Shown piece by piece: positions 43,154 through 51,388 of a stretch of 64,000 nt of DNA (the stretch's first letter is position 1; the number at the start of each line of letters is the position of its first letter). The stretch covers positions 682,001 through 746,000 of the forward strand of contig NZ_CP101323.1 in the NCBI RefSeq assembly GCF_024300825.1, written 5' to 3'. A program made the position numbers and the translations under genes. This DNA is from Natronomonas gomsonensis. Lineage in GTDB: Archaea > Halobacteriota > Halobacteria > Halobacteriales > Haloarculaceae. Under the pieces are notes generated by a model. That model had not been told where the DNA came from and did no database searches. It saw nothing but the letters and a program-made list of their open reading frames with translations.

Positions 43154-45964
43154 CTATGCTGGCGGGGCGTACGCCGTCTGTTGGTTAGTCGTTTCGTTAG
43201 TACTCCCGTCACTGGTACCGTCCTGTTGGGCACCTTCGGGCTGTTGGGCCTGTTCGAGTTCGACCTGCACAGCCGTCTCGTCCTCGCCAAGTACCTGCCC
43301 TTCGGTCACGTCCGCCGTACCGGTCCAGCCGACGAGGTCATCCTCGCCGAAGCCGATGAACTGATACGAACTGTTCGCACGCACGGAGACGTTCGTATAT
43401 CCGGCCTCGGTCCCGTATTCGTCGTATCCGGTCGTCGAGTAGGGAACCGTCATCTCGAAGTTTCCGTTCTCGTCGGTCTGGGCGAACTGGTTGTAGAAGA
43501 ACGTCTCGCCGGTGCTCGGAACCACCATCTCGACGCTGGCTTCCACCTCGCTGTTCGCCGGGCCGGTACCCTCAATGGTGGCGCCGTCGACGCGCTCGAA
43601 GGTCTTGACCCACGAATCGGGCTGGGTCTGTTGGCCGGTCGCGCGCTCGAACGGCGAGCGCGCGGCGGCCTGACTGCCGTGGACCAGTCGGAAGTGTTCC
43701 AGCGCCTCGACGCGTTCACTCGGTTGGCCCATCACGCCGCCGTGAATCGCGTTGGGGTTCTGCTGGGCCGCCTCACGGGCCTCCTCGCTGCTGTTGTACG
43801 AGCGAATGAGTGACCCTTCTTCGGGCGGGGTCGCGACGCCGTTTTCGGGGTCGTACTGTCCGAACCGGGTGACGAACCGCGCCGGTTCGATGGCCGACCC
43901 GTGGTGTTGGTACAGCCGAACGCGCATGCTCTCGTAGGCGCGTTGAGTGTGGACGCCATAGATTGGCTGTCTGTTCTGGTTGATGACTGTCACGCCAACG
44001 TCACTCGATGAAACGTCGTGACGCGACTCGAAAGCCGTGGGGGCGTTGTACTTCGTCGTGCCCGCGTAGCCGAGTTGGTAGTCGACCATAACGTAGCGGA
44101 CGCCCTCGGCCTCACCGCTGTCTTCTTCGAGGATGTTCAGCGACTCGGTCTCGTTGTCCGCCAGTAGGAAGTCGGCGGACTCGGTGGCGTGCTGCTGGAA
44201 GGGGTTCGCCACCGGCGCACGGTCGCCAGCGACGGTAATCCAGTGGCCGTAGTCCCACCACGCCAACACGCCGTACTCTCCGCTCTGGTACTCGAAGTCG
44301 TCCGTTCTGTCGTAGGTACCGTACGGTTCCAGTCGGGGCTCATCGCCCGTCGAGTACGACCCCATCTGGGGCGTCTCCTCGGAGAGCCAATCGAGGCTCC
44401 CCTCCCAGTTCTGTACCCCACCGGGGCCGACGTTCTCAGTTGCGGCGACCGGGGCCTGTATCACGAGGAGCGGCCCGGCGACGATGGCGAGCAGTGCAAC
44501 CACGACGAGCACTTGGTACGGCTGGATGTTGGTGACGTCCTTTCGAACCGCTTTGAGGTCGACGAAGCCGAACACCCAGTGGACGACGTAGGCGTTGAGA
44601 ACGGCCACCGAGATGACGAAGTAGTAGTCGAATCGTCGCTGGGTCAGCGTCGCCAGCAACATGAACACGGTAAACACTAGGATGAGGGAGTCCTCACCCT
44701 TCGGTCGCTCGGAGAACGCAAGCCGGTACGCGAGGAGTCCAAACCCGAACAGCGCAGTGAAGATGGCGAAGCCGTAGGAACTGTAGAAGAACTGTCCGGG
44801 GTTGGTTACGGCCTGTGCCTCGCCAACCGTCGCGGCCGTGTCGGAAGTCGTGAGCCCGGCGACACGGGTGAGTTGCGTGACCAGGAAATCGAAGACATCC
44901 GGAAGTACCACAGCGATGATGCCGAGTCCGACGACGCCGATGCCGACGATGGTAACCGGGTACAGCCGCGCCGAAAGGTCACGTCGGTCCCACTGCCGGG
45001 CGAGACCAGCCATGAACAGGACGCCGACACCGACGGTGAGTGCAATGAGCGGTTGGACAGGCGAGTAGTCCGTCGCCGAGAGCGATGTCGTCTGGATGAA
45101 CAGCAGCATAAGCACCGCGACGACAACCATCGAGACGGCCGCCGGAATGGCGACGTGGTCGGGGCTGTGGCCCTTCAGGTACTCCAGCGTGAGATGAACG
45201 AGGAAGACGAACCCGAGGATACCAACGAGGAAGATGCCGGGCGACCAAACCAAGATGTAGGCGGTCATCGCGAGGCCGGCGACGATGGCCCATCCGAGCG
45301 GTCGTTTGAGTTCCTCGAACTCGCGGGCGGGAATGAACTCGTAGATGGGCTGGTCACGCTGAGCCGCCGTGAGCATCCCGATAATCGCCAACAGCGAGAT
45401 GGAGATGAACAGGGTTTCGGCGACGTGGTGGTCGGTGAAGCCGGCGGTACTCCGTGAGAGGAAGGCTCCCGGCGTCAGTGCAAGGAGGGCGACGGCGACG
45501 ATACCGCCGAAGCGACCGCCGAAGCGCTTTCCGAGGAAATACAGCGGAATCGCACACAGGACGCCAAAGACGGCCGGCGCGAGGATGAACACGGTATCGA
45601 TGGTTCCCTGTGAGGGGTCACCCAGGCCGACGACGAGGATGGCCGTGGCGATGAGTTGGTCGTAGAGGGTCCCGAACTGTCCGGCTGCGGTACCGGTGTC
45701 GAACCCCGTCCACACGTCGTAGGGCATGGTGAACGGGTAGTTTTCGAGGACGTAGTTCGTCGACCGGTAGTGGTACCACGCGTCGTTGCCGGCGAACAGC
45801 GCGCCGTCGTCGGTGAGGAAGCGCTCCCAGTTGCGCACCCGGACCCACAACATGAACGCCATGAGGGCCACGATGACGGGGATGTGGTACAGCCGGTAGA
45901 TGATGTCGAGTTGCGACTCGTACTCGTCGAGTCGCTCCTCTAGTTGGTCGAACCGCTGACTCAT
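43154..45964 (-). CDS. aglB: Oligosaccharyltransferase AglB
   Basis: Transfers glycans from dolichol phosphate to Asn of N-X-S/T sequons on exported proteins. The 936-residue protein has a short N-terminal coiled coil (residues 1-20), about thirteen membrane helices with external acidic motifs (GNDAWYHYRS near residue 58 and GFTDHHVAE near 172), and the large external domain with WWDYGHW at about 568. A Gln/Thr-rich C-terminal tail ends QQTAYAPPA. A TATA box (CTTAT, near 45991-45995) lies about 29 bases upstream, so it is leaderless. DUF368 and a rhomboid follow in the same unit. Confidence 0.95.
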   Translation of the reverse strand: MSQRFDQLEERLDEYESQLDIIYRLYHIPVIVALMAFMLWVRVRNWERFLTDDGALFAGNDAWYHYRSTNYVLENYPFTMPYDVWTGFDTGTAAGQFGTLYDQLIATAILVVGLGDPSQGTIDTVFILAPAVFGVLCAIPLYFLGKRFGGRFGGIVAVALLALTPGAFLSRSTAGFTDHHVAETLFISISLLAIIGMLTAAQRDQPIYEFIPAREFEELKRPLGWAIVAGLAMTAYILVWSPGIFLVGILGFVFLVHLTLEYLKGHSPDHVAIPAAVSMVVVAVLMLLFIQTTSLSATDYSPVQPLIALTVGVGVLFMAGLARQWDRRDLSARLYPVTIVGIGVVGLGIIAVVLPDVFDFLVTQLTRVAGLTTSDTAATVGEAQAVTNPGQFFYSSYGFAIFTALFGFGLLAYRLAFSERPKGEDSLILVFTVFMLLATLTQRRFDYYFVISVAVLNAYVVHWVFGFVDLKAVRKDVTNIQPYQVLVVVALLAIVAGPLLVIQAPVAATENVGPGGVQNWEGSLDWLSEETPQMGSYSTGDEPRLEPYGTYDRTDDFEYQSGEYGVLAWWDYGHWITVAGDRAPVANPFQQHATESADFLLADNETESLNILEEDSGEAEGVRYVMVDYQLGYAGTTKYNAPTAFESRHDVSSSDVGVTVINQNRQPIYGVHTQRAYESMRVRLYQHHGSAIEPARFVTRFGQYDPENGVATPPEEGSLIRSYNSSEEAREAAQQNPNAIHGGVMGQPSERVEALEHFRLVHGSQAAARSPFERATGQQTQPDSWVKTFERVDGATIEGTGPANSEVEASVEMVVPSTGETFFYNQFAQTDENGNFEMTVPYSTTGYDEYGTEAGYTNVSVRANSSYQFIGFGEDDLVGWTGTADVTEGQVLGEDETAVQVELEQAQQPEGAQQDGTSDGSTNETTNQQTAYAPPA

Positions 45965-46083
45965 TGCCCTGACCCACTGTCAAAACGCGCATAAGCCTTT
46001 TCCATTGGTCCTCGAAAAGGTGGCTCACTCGGGGGGCGCCGAAAGCTTGGTCTTTTTATCCTTCGGTGTTCCAGACGGCGGTA
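45965..46083. promoter_or_regulatory. Divergent aglB / aglJ promoters
   Basis: The 119-base gap holds GGCTTATGC (minus strand, about 45990-45998), 29 bases before the aglB ATG, and TCTTTTTATCC (46051-46061), 27 bases before the aglJ-like ATG. Both genes therefore look leaderless and divergently transcribed from one short control region, which would allow coordinated regulation of the first and last membrane steps of N-glycosylation. Confidence 0.55.
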
Positions 46084-47019
46084 ATGCCCGACCTCGCGGA
46101 CGTGTGTGTCCTCCTGCCGACGCTGAACGAGGCTGAGACCATCGGCGACGTCATCGATGGGTTCCGTGCCGAGGGGTTCGAACACGTTCTCGTCGTCGAC
46201 GGCGACTCCACGGACGGAACGCGCGACATCGCTCGCGAGCACGGAGCGCGTGTCCTCACCCAGTCGGGGTCGGGGAAGGGACAGGCCGTCCGAGAGGGCG
46301 TCGAGCACGTCGAGGAACCGTACGTGTTGATGGCCGACGGCGACGGGACGTATCGGCCAGAAGACGCGGAAGCGATGCTCGAACCGCTGTTCGATGGACG
46401 GACCGAACACGTCATCGGGAATCGATTCGCCGACATGGAAGACGGCGCGATGAGTCGCCTGAACACCGTCGGCAACCGACTCATCAATCGGCTGTTCGCC
46501 GCCGTCCACGGCCGGAACCTCCGTGACATCCTCTCGGGGTATCGGGCCTTTACGCGGTCGTCGTTCGAGCGGTTCCAACTCGACGCCGACGGGTTCGGCA
46601 TCGAGACGGAACTCGCCGTCGAATGCATCAGACAGGGCGTCTCGACGGAAGTCGTACCGATTCGCTACGAGGCCCGTCCCGGCGGTTCCGAGACGAACCT
46701 CCACCCGCTGAAGGACGGCGGCCGAATCGTCCTCACGCTGTACACGCTGACGAAGACGAACAATCCCATCTTCTATTTCGGGAGCGTCGCCGTCGCCGGA
46801 ACCGCACTCGGGACTGTTCTGGCCGCCTACGTCGGCTACGACTACTTCGTCCGCGGCATTTCACACGAAGTTATCGCCCTGTTGTCGGTGTTCTTCATTC
46901 TCCTGTCGATGCAGTTGCTGATGTTCGGCGTACTATCGGACATCATCGTCTCGGTGAACCGAGAGCAGACGCGGCGGCTCGAAGAGATATCAGACCGGCT
47001 GCGGGAACTGGAAGATTAA
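46084..47019 (+). CDS. aglJ: Dolichyl-phosphate hexosyltransferase, AglJ-like (GT2)
   Basis: Family 2 glycosyltransferase with a C-terminal membrane anchor, 311 residues. The catalytic part has LLPTLNEAETIGDVIDGF (residues 10-27), the VDGDSTDGTRDIA block, the DxD motif D85-G-D87 (MADGDGTYRPEDA) and DILSGYRAFTRSS. Two hydrophobic helices follow near residues 235-280, then a charged tail. The tract TKTNNPIFYFGSV is, from memory, characteristic of AglJ, which loads the first sugar of the Haloferax N-glycan onto dolichol phosphate. Divergence from aglB supports this role. Confidence 0.8.
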   Translation: MPDLADVCVLLPTLNEAETIGDVIDGFRAEGFEHVLVVDGDSTDGTRDIAREHGARVLTQSGSGKGQAVREGVEHVEEPYVLMADGDGTYRPEDAEAMLEPLFDGRTEHVIGNRFADMEDGAMSRLNTVGNRLINRLFAAVHGRNLRDILSGYRAFTRSSFERFQLDADGFGIETELAVECIRQGVSTEVVPIRYEARPGGSETNLHPLKDGGRIVLTLYTLTKTNNPIFYFGSVAVAGTALGTVLAAYVGYDYFVRGISHEVIALLSVFFILLSMQLLMFGVLSDIIVSVNREQTRRLEEISDRLRELED

Positions 47020-47345
47020 AACGGCAACAGGGAGCGCAGTTGCCCGACGAGACTTCCGTTGGCCGCCTGTCGCCGGGCCTCGAAGACGGGATGCAGGGCG
47101 TTCATCAGGTTCTGTTTTGTCTCGAAGTTGCTGACGTGGGTGTTGTCGAGTGCCTCCGACAGGGACATCGTGTTGCCTGTCGCGTCGTAGGGGATTTCCG
47201 GGTCACCAAGCGCATCGAGCAGTTCCTGCTGGGTCGCAGGAAACTGAATCTCCGCCCGGTCGAGGTGCTCATCGAGCGCGGCGATACCGAAAGCGACTGT
47301 GTCGGGGGGTTCATCGTCCCCTTGCTGTGGTGGCCGGACTCCCAT
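47016..47345 (-). CDS. Haloarchaeal protein of unknown function (DUF5789-like)
   Basis: A 109-residue protein with TVAFGIAALDEHLDRAEIQFPATQ and QELLDALGDPEIPYD, a pattern I associate with the haloarchaeal DUF5789 family. It is predicted helical with a short C-terminal hydrophobic end (VGQLRSLLPF). The last bases overlap the aglJ-like gene end by four. Function unknown. Confidence 0.65.
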   Translation of the reverse strand: MGVRPPQQGDDEPPDTVAFGIAALDEHLDRAEIQFPATQQELLDALGDPEIPYDATGNTMSLSEALDNTHVSNFETKQNLMNALHPVFEARRQAANGSLVGQLRSLLPF

Positions 47346-47440
47346 TACACCGAGGTTCGAGCCTCATCACTGTAAACCCTCACTTCTCGTGACAACACGG
47401 ATGGACAACGCCTATCCGGTCCGGCGCCGTCTCGGGGGAC

Positions 47441-47650
47441 ATGACCGACTACACGACGGTTTCGATTCCGAAGGACCTCGCAGAGCGCATCGAGGAGACC
47501 ATCGAGGGAACCAGCTTTTCGTCGACGAGCGACCTCGTTCGGTTTCTGCTCCGGAGTATCGTCATCCAGCACCAACAGCGCGGCGAACTCACCGAGGCTG
47601 AGTTCGAAGAGATAACCGACCAGCTACAGGACCTCGGTTACCTGGAGTAG
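47441..47650 (+). CDS. Ribbon-helix-helix (CopG-like) DNA-binding protein
   Basis: A 69-residue protein whose first 45 residues form a ribbon-helix-helix fold: strand TTVSIPKDLAERIEETIEG, then SSTSDLVRFLLRSIVIQHQQ. The C-terminal part (LTEAEFEEITDQLQDLGYLE) is an extra helix pair. Such proteins act as dimeric repressors, sometimes as antitoxins, but no toxin gene is next to it. It overlaps the convergent gene by 13 bases. Confidence 0.8.
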   Translation: MTDYTTVSIPKDLAERIEETIEGTSFSSTSDLVRFLLRSIVIQHQQRGELTEAEFEEITDQLQDLGYLE

Positions 47651-48051
47651 TCCTCGAGTTCTCCGGGCGGCGGGGCGGCATCGACGACCTCGAGACCGTA
47701 TTCGTCGCCGGAGCGGTCGAAGGCGGCGACGCAGTCCTCCTCGTACGGCGGCACCGCGACGAAGACGACTTCGTGTAGGTCGTCGGCTTTCGTCAGCGCC
47801 AACACGCCGTCCGGATGTGAGATGAACCGCCCGGCCGTGCCGGGCGTCGAGAGGTCCATCCCGAAGACTGCGGTGACAGACCCGCCGGTGTCGGGGAGGT
47901 ACATGTCGGTGAACACCGACGCCTCGGACGGAAGTCCGGCATCGAGTTCCGACGCCGGTGTCACCGCTAAGGCGACGGTCACCGACGAGGGGTCGCGGTC
48001 CGTCGCCAACTCCAACAGCGCGGTCAGCAGTCCCTGCGTGATGTAGACCAC
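47638..48051 (-). CDS. Haloarchaeal protein of unknown function
   Basis: A 137-residue protein starting at a GTG (MVYITQGLLTALLELATD). The fold looks alpha/beta, with SSVTVALAVTPASELD and DLHEVVFVAVPPYEEDCVAAFDR. It has one conserved-looking cysteine and a Pro/Asp-rich C terminus. No family comes to mind. It converges on the ribbon-helix-helix gene. Confidence 0.6.
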   Translation of the reverse strand: MVYITQGLLTALLELATDRDPSSVTVALAVTPASELDAGLPSEASVFTDMYLPDTGGSVTAVFGMDLSTPGTAGRFISHPDGVLALTKADDLHEVVFVAVPPYEEDCVAAFDRSGDEYGLEVVDAAPPPGELEDYSR

Positions 48052-48252
48052 GGGTGGAGTACGACGAACAGCGGTAAATGTCCGTCGGACGGTTGAATTT
48101 TCACGTTCTGAGACGGCCCGTCGGTAGAACTAACAGCTCATTAGCCGTATCGTGGGGGAAGTTAACACGTAATTATAAATAACCCGTGCGGGCGAGCGCT
48201 GAGACGGCAGACGGATGGCATACGTTAATTTTATCTTTAAATTGACAAAAAC

Positions 48253-48260
48253 TTTATATA
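48253..48260 (+). promoter_or_regulatory. Strong TATA box of the 49-residue peptide gene
   Basis: TTTATATA inside a long AT-rich stretch (48211-48262), preceded by GACAAAAAC as a BRE-like element. It lies about 30 bases before the ATG at 48286, the spacing of a leaderless transcript. The 234 bases between 48052 and 48285 hold nothing else that I can identify. Confidence 0.65.
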
Positions 48261-48285
48261 TATGGCGCTCATCGGGTGAACTGTA

Positions 48286-48435
48286 ATGTCCGCAAGCACC
48301 ACCCCCGAGTCGGAGTCGAGTTCGATCAAGGCGTTCCTCGCAGAGCACCCCCGAATGGCCGGCGTCCTGTTCACCGCCCTGCTGCTGCTGAGCCAAGCTG
48401 GAATGGTCGCTGGTGGCGGGTACGCTGGACCGTAG
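48286..48435 (+). CDS. 49-residue hydrophobic peptide with Gly-rich end (DUF7503-like)
   Basis: Reads MSASTTPESESSSIKAFLAE, then HPRMAGVLFTALLLLSQAG and a C terminus MVAGGGYAGP. A polar Ser/Glu-rich head is followed by one hydrophobic helix and a Gly-rich tail. The pattern IKAFLxExPR ... LLLLxQAG ... GGGxYxGP matches small haloarchaeal proteins that I recall as DUF7503. The gene has one of the strongest promoters of the window and ends eight bases before the stop of the CHAT protease on the other strand. It could be a membrane-active peptide or a protease substrate; both are inference. Confidence 0.7.
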   Translation: MSASTTPESESSSIKAFLAEHPRMAGVLFTALLLLSQAGMVAGGGYAGP

Positions 48436-48443
48436 AGACCCAG

Positions 48444-50570
48444 TTACAACAAGTCGCTCAACGAGAGCGTGTCAGACCAGCCGAACGTTCCATCGAACAG
48501 TACCGGGAGTACAGCCAACGAGAGGTATTCTTCGAGCACCTGCTCGGATACGTTGAACGTCGGTAACGTTCCGGGACACAGATAGACCTCTTTGATGCCC
48601 TGAATCGGCGGGCGGTATTGCGTTCCCATACCGAATCCGCTCGTGGCGTACGTCGTGAGCGTAACGTCGTACTCATCCGACTCCGCGTCAACTCTCGCAA
48701 GAACTGGCACGTTGCCCTGATGTTGGGCGATATCGGCGTTCCCATCGCCGATAACCAGATACTGGGTCCCGACGATGCTCCGTTCGCGCGCGATGTTCAG
48801 CGCCGACCGCAGCGGGAACCCGTAGTTGAGCAGTTTTGCCAGCGTCTTTCCGATTCGGACAGCACCGCTGTTTATCACGTCATCGAGCGTCACGACGCCC
48901 GAAATCGCACCTTTTTCGATGAGTCGCCGGCCCTGCCGATAGGAGCGACAGGCATTTAAAAAGAAGATGTCGAGGTTGATGTCGCCGACGGAATCGACAT
49001 CGAGCAGGCCGTCGGAGCACTCGAATCCCCCCTCGTCGACGTGGCCGATGTAGTGAAAGAAGTCCACGTCGGATTCGAGGACGAGCGCGAGGCGGTCGGT
49101 GGTCAAATCCTCGTAGAACGTCACGTCGATGGGGAACTCCTCGCGAGAGCCGTACACCTCCGCGGCGACGTCGCGTTCCTCCAGCATCTCCTCGTCGTTG
49201 CAGACGACGACGATTTCGATATCGCCCTCACGGGGGTCTCGGTCCAGTCGGTTCCGGAACGCTTCCGGGATGGCCTTGCTGGCTCCGAGCGGCGTCCCCT
49301 CTCCAACCCAGGTCTGTTCGAGGGAATCCGCCTGGTCGGGTTGGACGTGTTGGGTCGGGGTCGCCGGGGACTCGGATGGAGAGCGAGTCGTCGAGCGGAC
49401 GAACTCGCCGTCGTCGGGTGTCGACGCCTCGAAGGGGCCGTCGTTTTCGACGAACGGGTCGTCGTTCTCCACTGAGAGCTGTGACGGAGAGCGAACGACC
49501 GCGAGGTCGTCGACGAGGAACGGCAGCACCTCGAGGCTCGACCCGACTGGGTCGACGTGGGCAGTGAGTTTCCACGTCGGGACGAACGACGAAATCGAAT
49601 CGTAATCGACGGTGTTGTACGCCGCAAGGCGCTCGGCGCCGGACCGTCCGTACAAGTCGCTCAGGTCGACATCGAGCGACGACGCGACGGCGCGGCGCTC
49701 GTACAGCGGGACTGACCGGGGACCTGCCGTCCGAACCACGCAGTCCAGAAAAAAGGTCCGCTTGAGCGTCCGCTCGACGGTCCGCTCGAAGCCCCCATCT
49801 CCTTCCAGGGAGAACGGTTCTCCGTCGACGACGAGTTGCGGTTCGGACCCCGGGACGACCTCGGCACCGAGATAGTACGCCAGCGGTGCGACGGCCAGCG
49901 GCTCGAACAGCGACTCCGGGACTTCGATGTGAACGTCCGTCTCGGGGGGCTGTAGGCCGTCGGGGACGGACAGCGACGACCCCCGCTGGAGCGCGGGCGG
50001 GTGCCCGCGGAGCGTCGGATACGACCGCTCGCTCGCGGTCGTCTTCATCGCACTGCCGAACGTCGACACCGCGGCCATCACGTCCGTCGGGTCGTCGGTC
50101 GTGGTGACAGTCGCCGCCGGTTGTTCGTGATACGAGCGCGCACCGATTCGGACAGAAGCGGCCTCCGAGAGTGTAACATCCATCTCGGAGACGGTCGTCT
50201 GAACGTCTATCGCGCCTTCGAGTTCGACGTAGAGTTTCACCGGACCCGACAGTTCGAGGGTGTAGTGGCCGTCGTCGAACGACACCGATTCGAAGTACTC
50301 CACCTCGGTAACGTCCGTGCCGTCGTGGACGAAGGTTCGCGAAAACCCTTCGAACGTAAGTCGCCCAGCCGTGAGTTCGACAGCCGTGTCGACGGGGTAG
50401 TTGAACTGACTGTCGTCGGCGGGCGTCGGGTCGGACGGACGGTCCGTCCGAATCTCACAGTGGCGCCGTTGGATACGGTCGTCGATGCGAATCCCGCACT
50501 CGCCGTCGAGGGAGCGTACCGATACACGGTTGATGTGTTTGCCCTCCTCTCCGCTCGTGCCGGAACCCAT
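48444..50570 (-). CDS. CHAT-domain (caspase-like) cysteine protease
   Basis: A 708-residue protein. The C-terminal 280 residues form a CHAT domain with the His of VDFFHYIGH (H510 by this start) and the Cys of IFFLNACRSYRQG (C541) as the catalytic dyad. The first 360 residues are beta-rich and unlike known domains (AVELTAGRLTFEGFSRTFVHD, SVSFDDGHYTLELSG); a low-complexity linker (about 365-420) joins them. I chose the ATG at 50570 because a TATA-like GGCTTTTGC lies 31 bases upstream; TTG at 50600 and GTG at 50594 are alternatives. CHAT proteins in bacteria act as executioner or substrate-specific proteases; the target here is unknown. Confidence 0.82.
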   Translation of the reverse strand: MGSGTSGEEGKHINRVSVRSLDGECGIRIDDRIQRRHCEIRTDRPSDPTPADDSQFNYPVDTAVELTAGRLTFEGFSRTFVHDGTDVTEVEYFESVSFDDGHYTLELSGPVKLYVELEGAIDVQTTVSEMDVTLSEAASVRIGARSYHEQPAATVTTTDDPTDVMAAVSTFGSAMKTTASERSYPTLRGHPPALQRGSSLSVPDGLQPPETDVHIEVPESLFEPLAVAPLAYYLGAEVVPGSEPQLVVDGEPFSLEGDGGFERTVERTLKRTFFLDCVVRTAGPRSVPLYERRAVASSLDVDLSDLYGRSGAERLAAYNTVDYDSISSFVPTWKLTAHVDPVGSSLEVLPFLVDDLAVVRSPSQLSVENDDPFVENDGPFEASTPDDGEFVRSTTRSPSESPATPTQHVQPDQADSLEQTWVGEGTPLGASKAIPEAFRNRLDRDPREGDIEIVVVCNDEEMLEERDVAAEVYGSREEFPIDVTFYEDLTTDRLALVLESDVDFFHYIGHVDEGGFECSDGLLDVDSVGDINLDIFFLNACRSYRQGRRLIEKGAISGVVTLDDVINSGAVRIGKTLAKLLNYGFPLRSALNIARERSIVGTQYLVIGDGNADIAQHQGNVPVLARVDAESDEYDVTLTTYATSGFGMGTQYRPPIQGIKEVYLCPGTLPTFNVSEQVLEEYLSLAVLPVLFDGTFGWSDTLSLSDLL

Positions 50571-50616
50571 TCCTGCCGGGGGTTCTCCTGTCACGAGCAA
50601 AAGCCTATCGACGGTG

Positions 50617-51252
50617 TCAGAAACCCAAAAACTGCTTGAAGCTCTTGAGATACATACTGGGTGCCTTCGAGCGGGAGCCCTTGATTGCCGTCCTGATGTG
50701 TTCGTTCACGCCTTCGAAGACGCCGGGTCCGTGCCCGACGAGTAGTCGCTCGGCGTCGTACTCCCGTAGCGACCGCGGGGGAATCATCCGCAACATGGGG
50801 TGGACGCCGAGGGACTCACTGGATGCCCGGAAGTAGTCGACAGTGCCCAGCGCTTCGGGGACGACGAGCGTCTCGCCGTCGTACAGGACTGCTTCCTGCC
50901 AAAGTGGATTGTCGACGAGTGCGTCGACCCTGAAGTCGGCCAACTGGCCGCCGAACCGCTCGGTAGGTGCATCGAGGGCGTTGGCGACCCCGTTCATCCA
51001 CTCGGGGACGAAGACGGGTACGTCGTGACGGTTGGCGATAGCTGCACAGTCCCGCTTGTGTCGGTCTAAGAGCGTGACGACGCCGGCCACCTCGCCGAAC
51101 TCCGCCAGGAGTTCGTCGACACCCTCGGCGTCGACGGGGTCGAGGACCCACAACTCGTCGTCGCTGACGACGGCGTGGGAGGCACGCTGCATCGTCTCCT
51201 CGGGGTGGGCAATCCAGCCGACACCGTCGTCGAAGCGGTCTACGACTTCCAT
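50617..51252 (-). CDS. Metallo-beta-lactamase-fold-like protein, probably without a metal site
   Basis: A 211-residue protein from the ATG at 51252 (MEVVDRFDDGVGWIAHP). Secondary structure and ELWVLDPVDAEGVDELLAEFG, GVVTLLDRHKRDCAAIANRH resemble the start of a metallo-beta-lactamase fold, but the expected HxHxDH motif reads DRHKRDC, so metal binding is likely lost. VGHGPGVFEGVNEHIRTAI near the C terminus resembles the late MBL His region. A TATA-like ATTAAAG about 22 bases upstream of 51252 favours that start over the in-frame ATG at 51282. Confidence 0.6.
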   Translation of the reverse strand: MEVVDRFDDGVGWIAHPEETMQRASHAVVSDDELWVLDPVDAEGVDELLAEFGEVAGVVTLLDRHKRDCAAIANRHDVPVFVPEWMNGVANALDAPTERFGGQLADFRVDALVDNPLWQEAVLYDGETLVVPEALGTVDYFRASSESLGVHPMLRMIPPRSLREYDAERLLVGHGPGVFEGVNEHIRTAIKGSRSKAPSMYLKSFKQFLGF

Positions 51253-51388
51253 CTCCGCATCCCCAGATGCTTTAATCGGCATACCGACAGGAACGGCCCG
51301 ACGCGGTATAAATCTCGGAGTGCCGGCAGTCGCCACCACCCCATCGACCGCCCCCGGGGTTTATCGACGTGGCGGCCACATCTCCTGT

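Noticed and set aside
47441-48051. Toxin-antitoxin pair made of the ribbon-helix-helix gene and its neighbour
   Set aside because: The two genes are convergent and the neighbour shows no toxin motif; typical TA pairs are co-directional.
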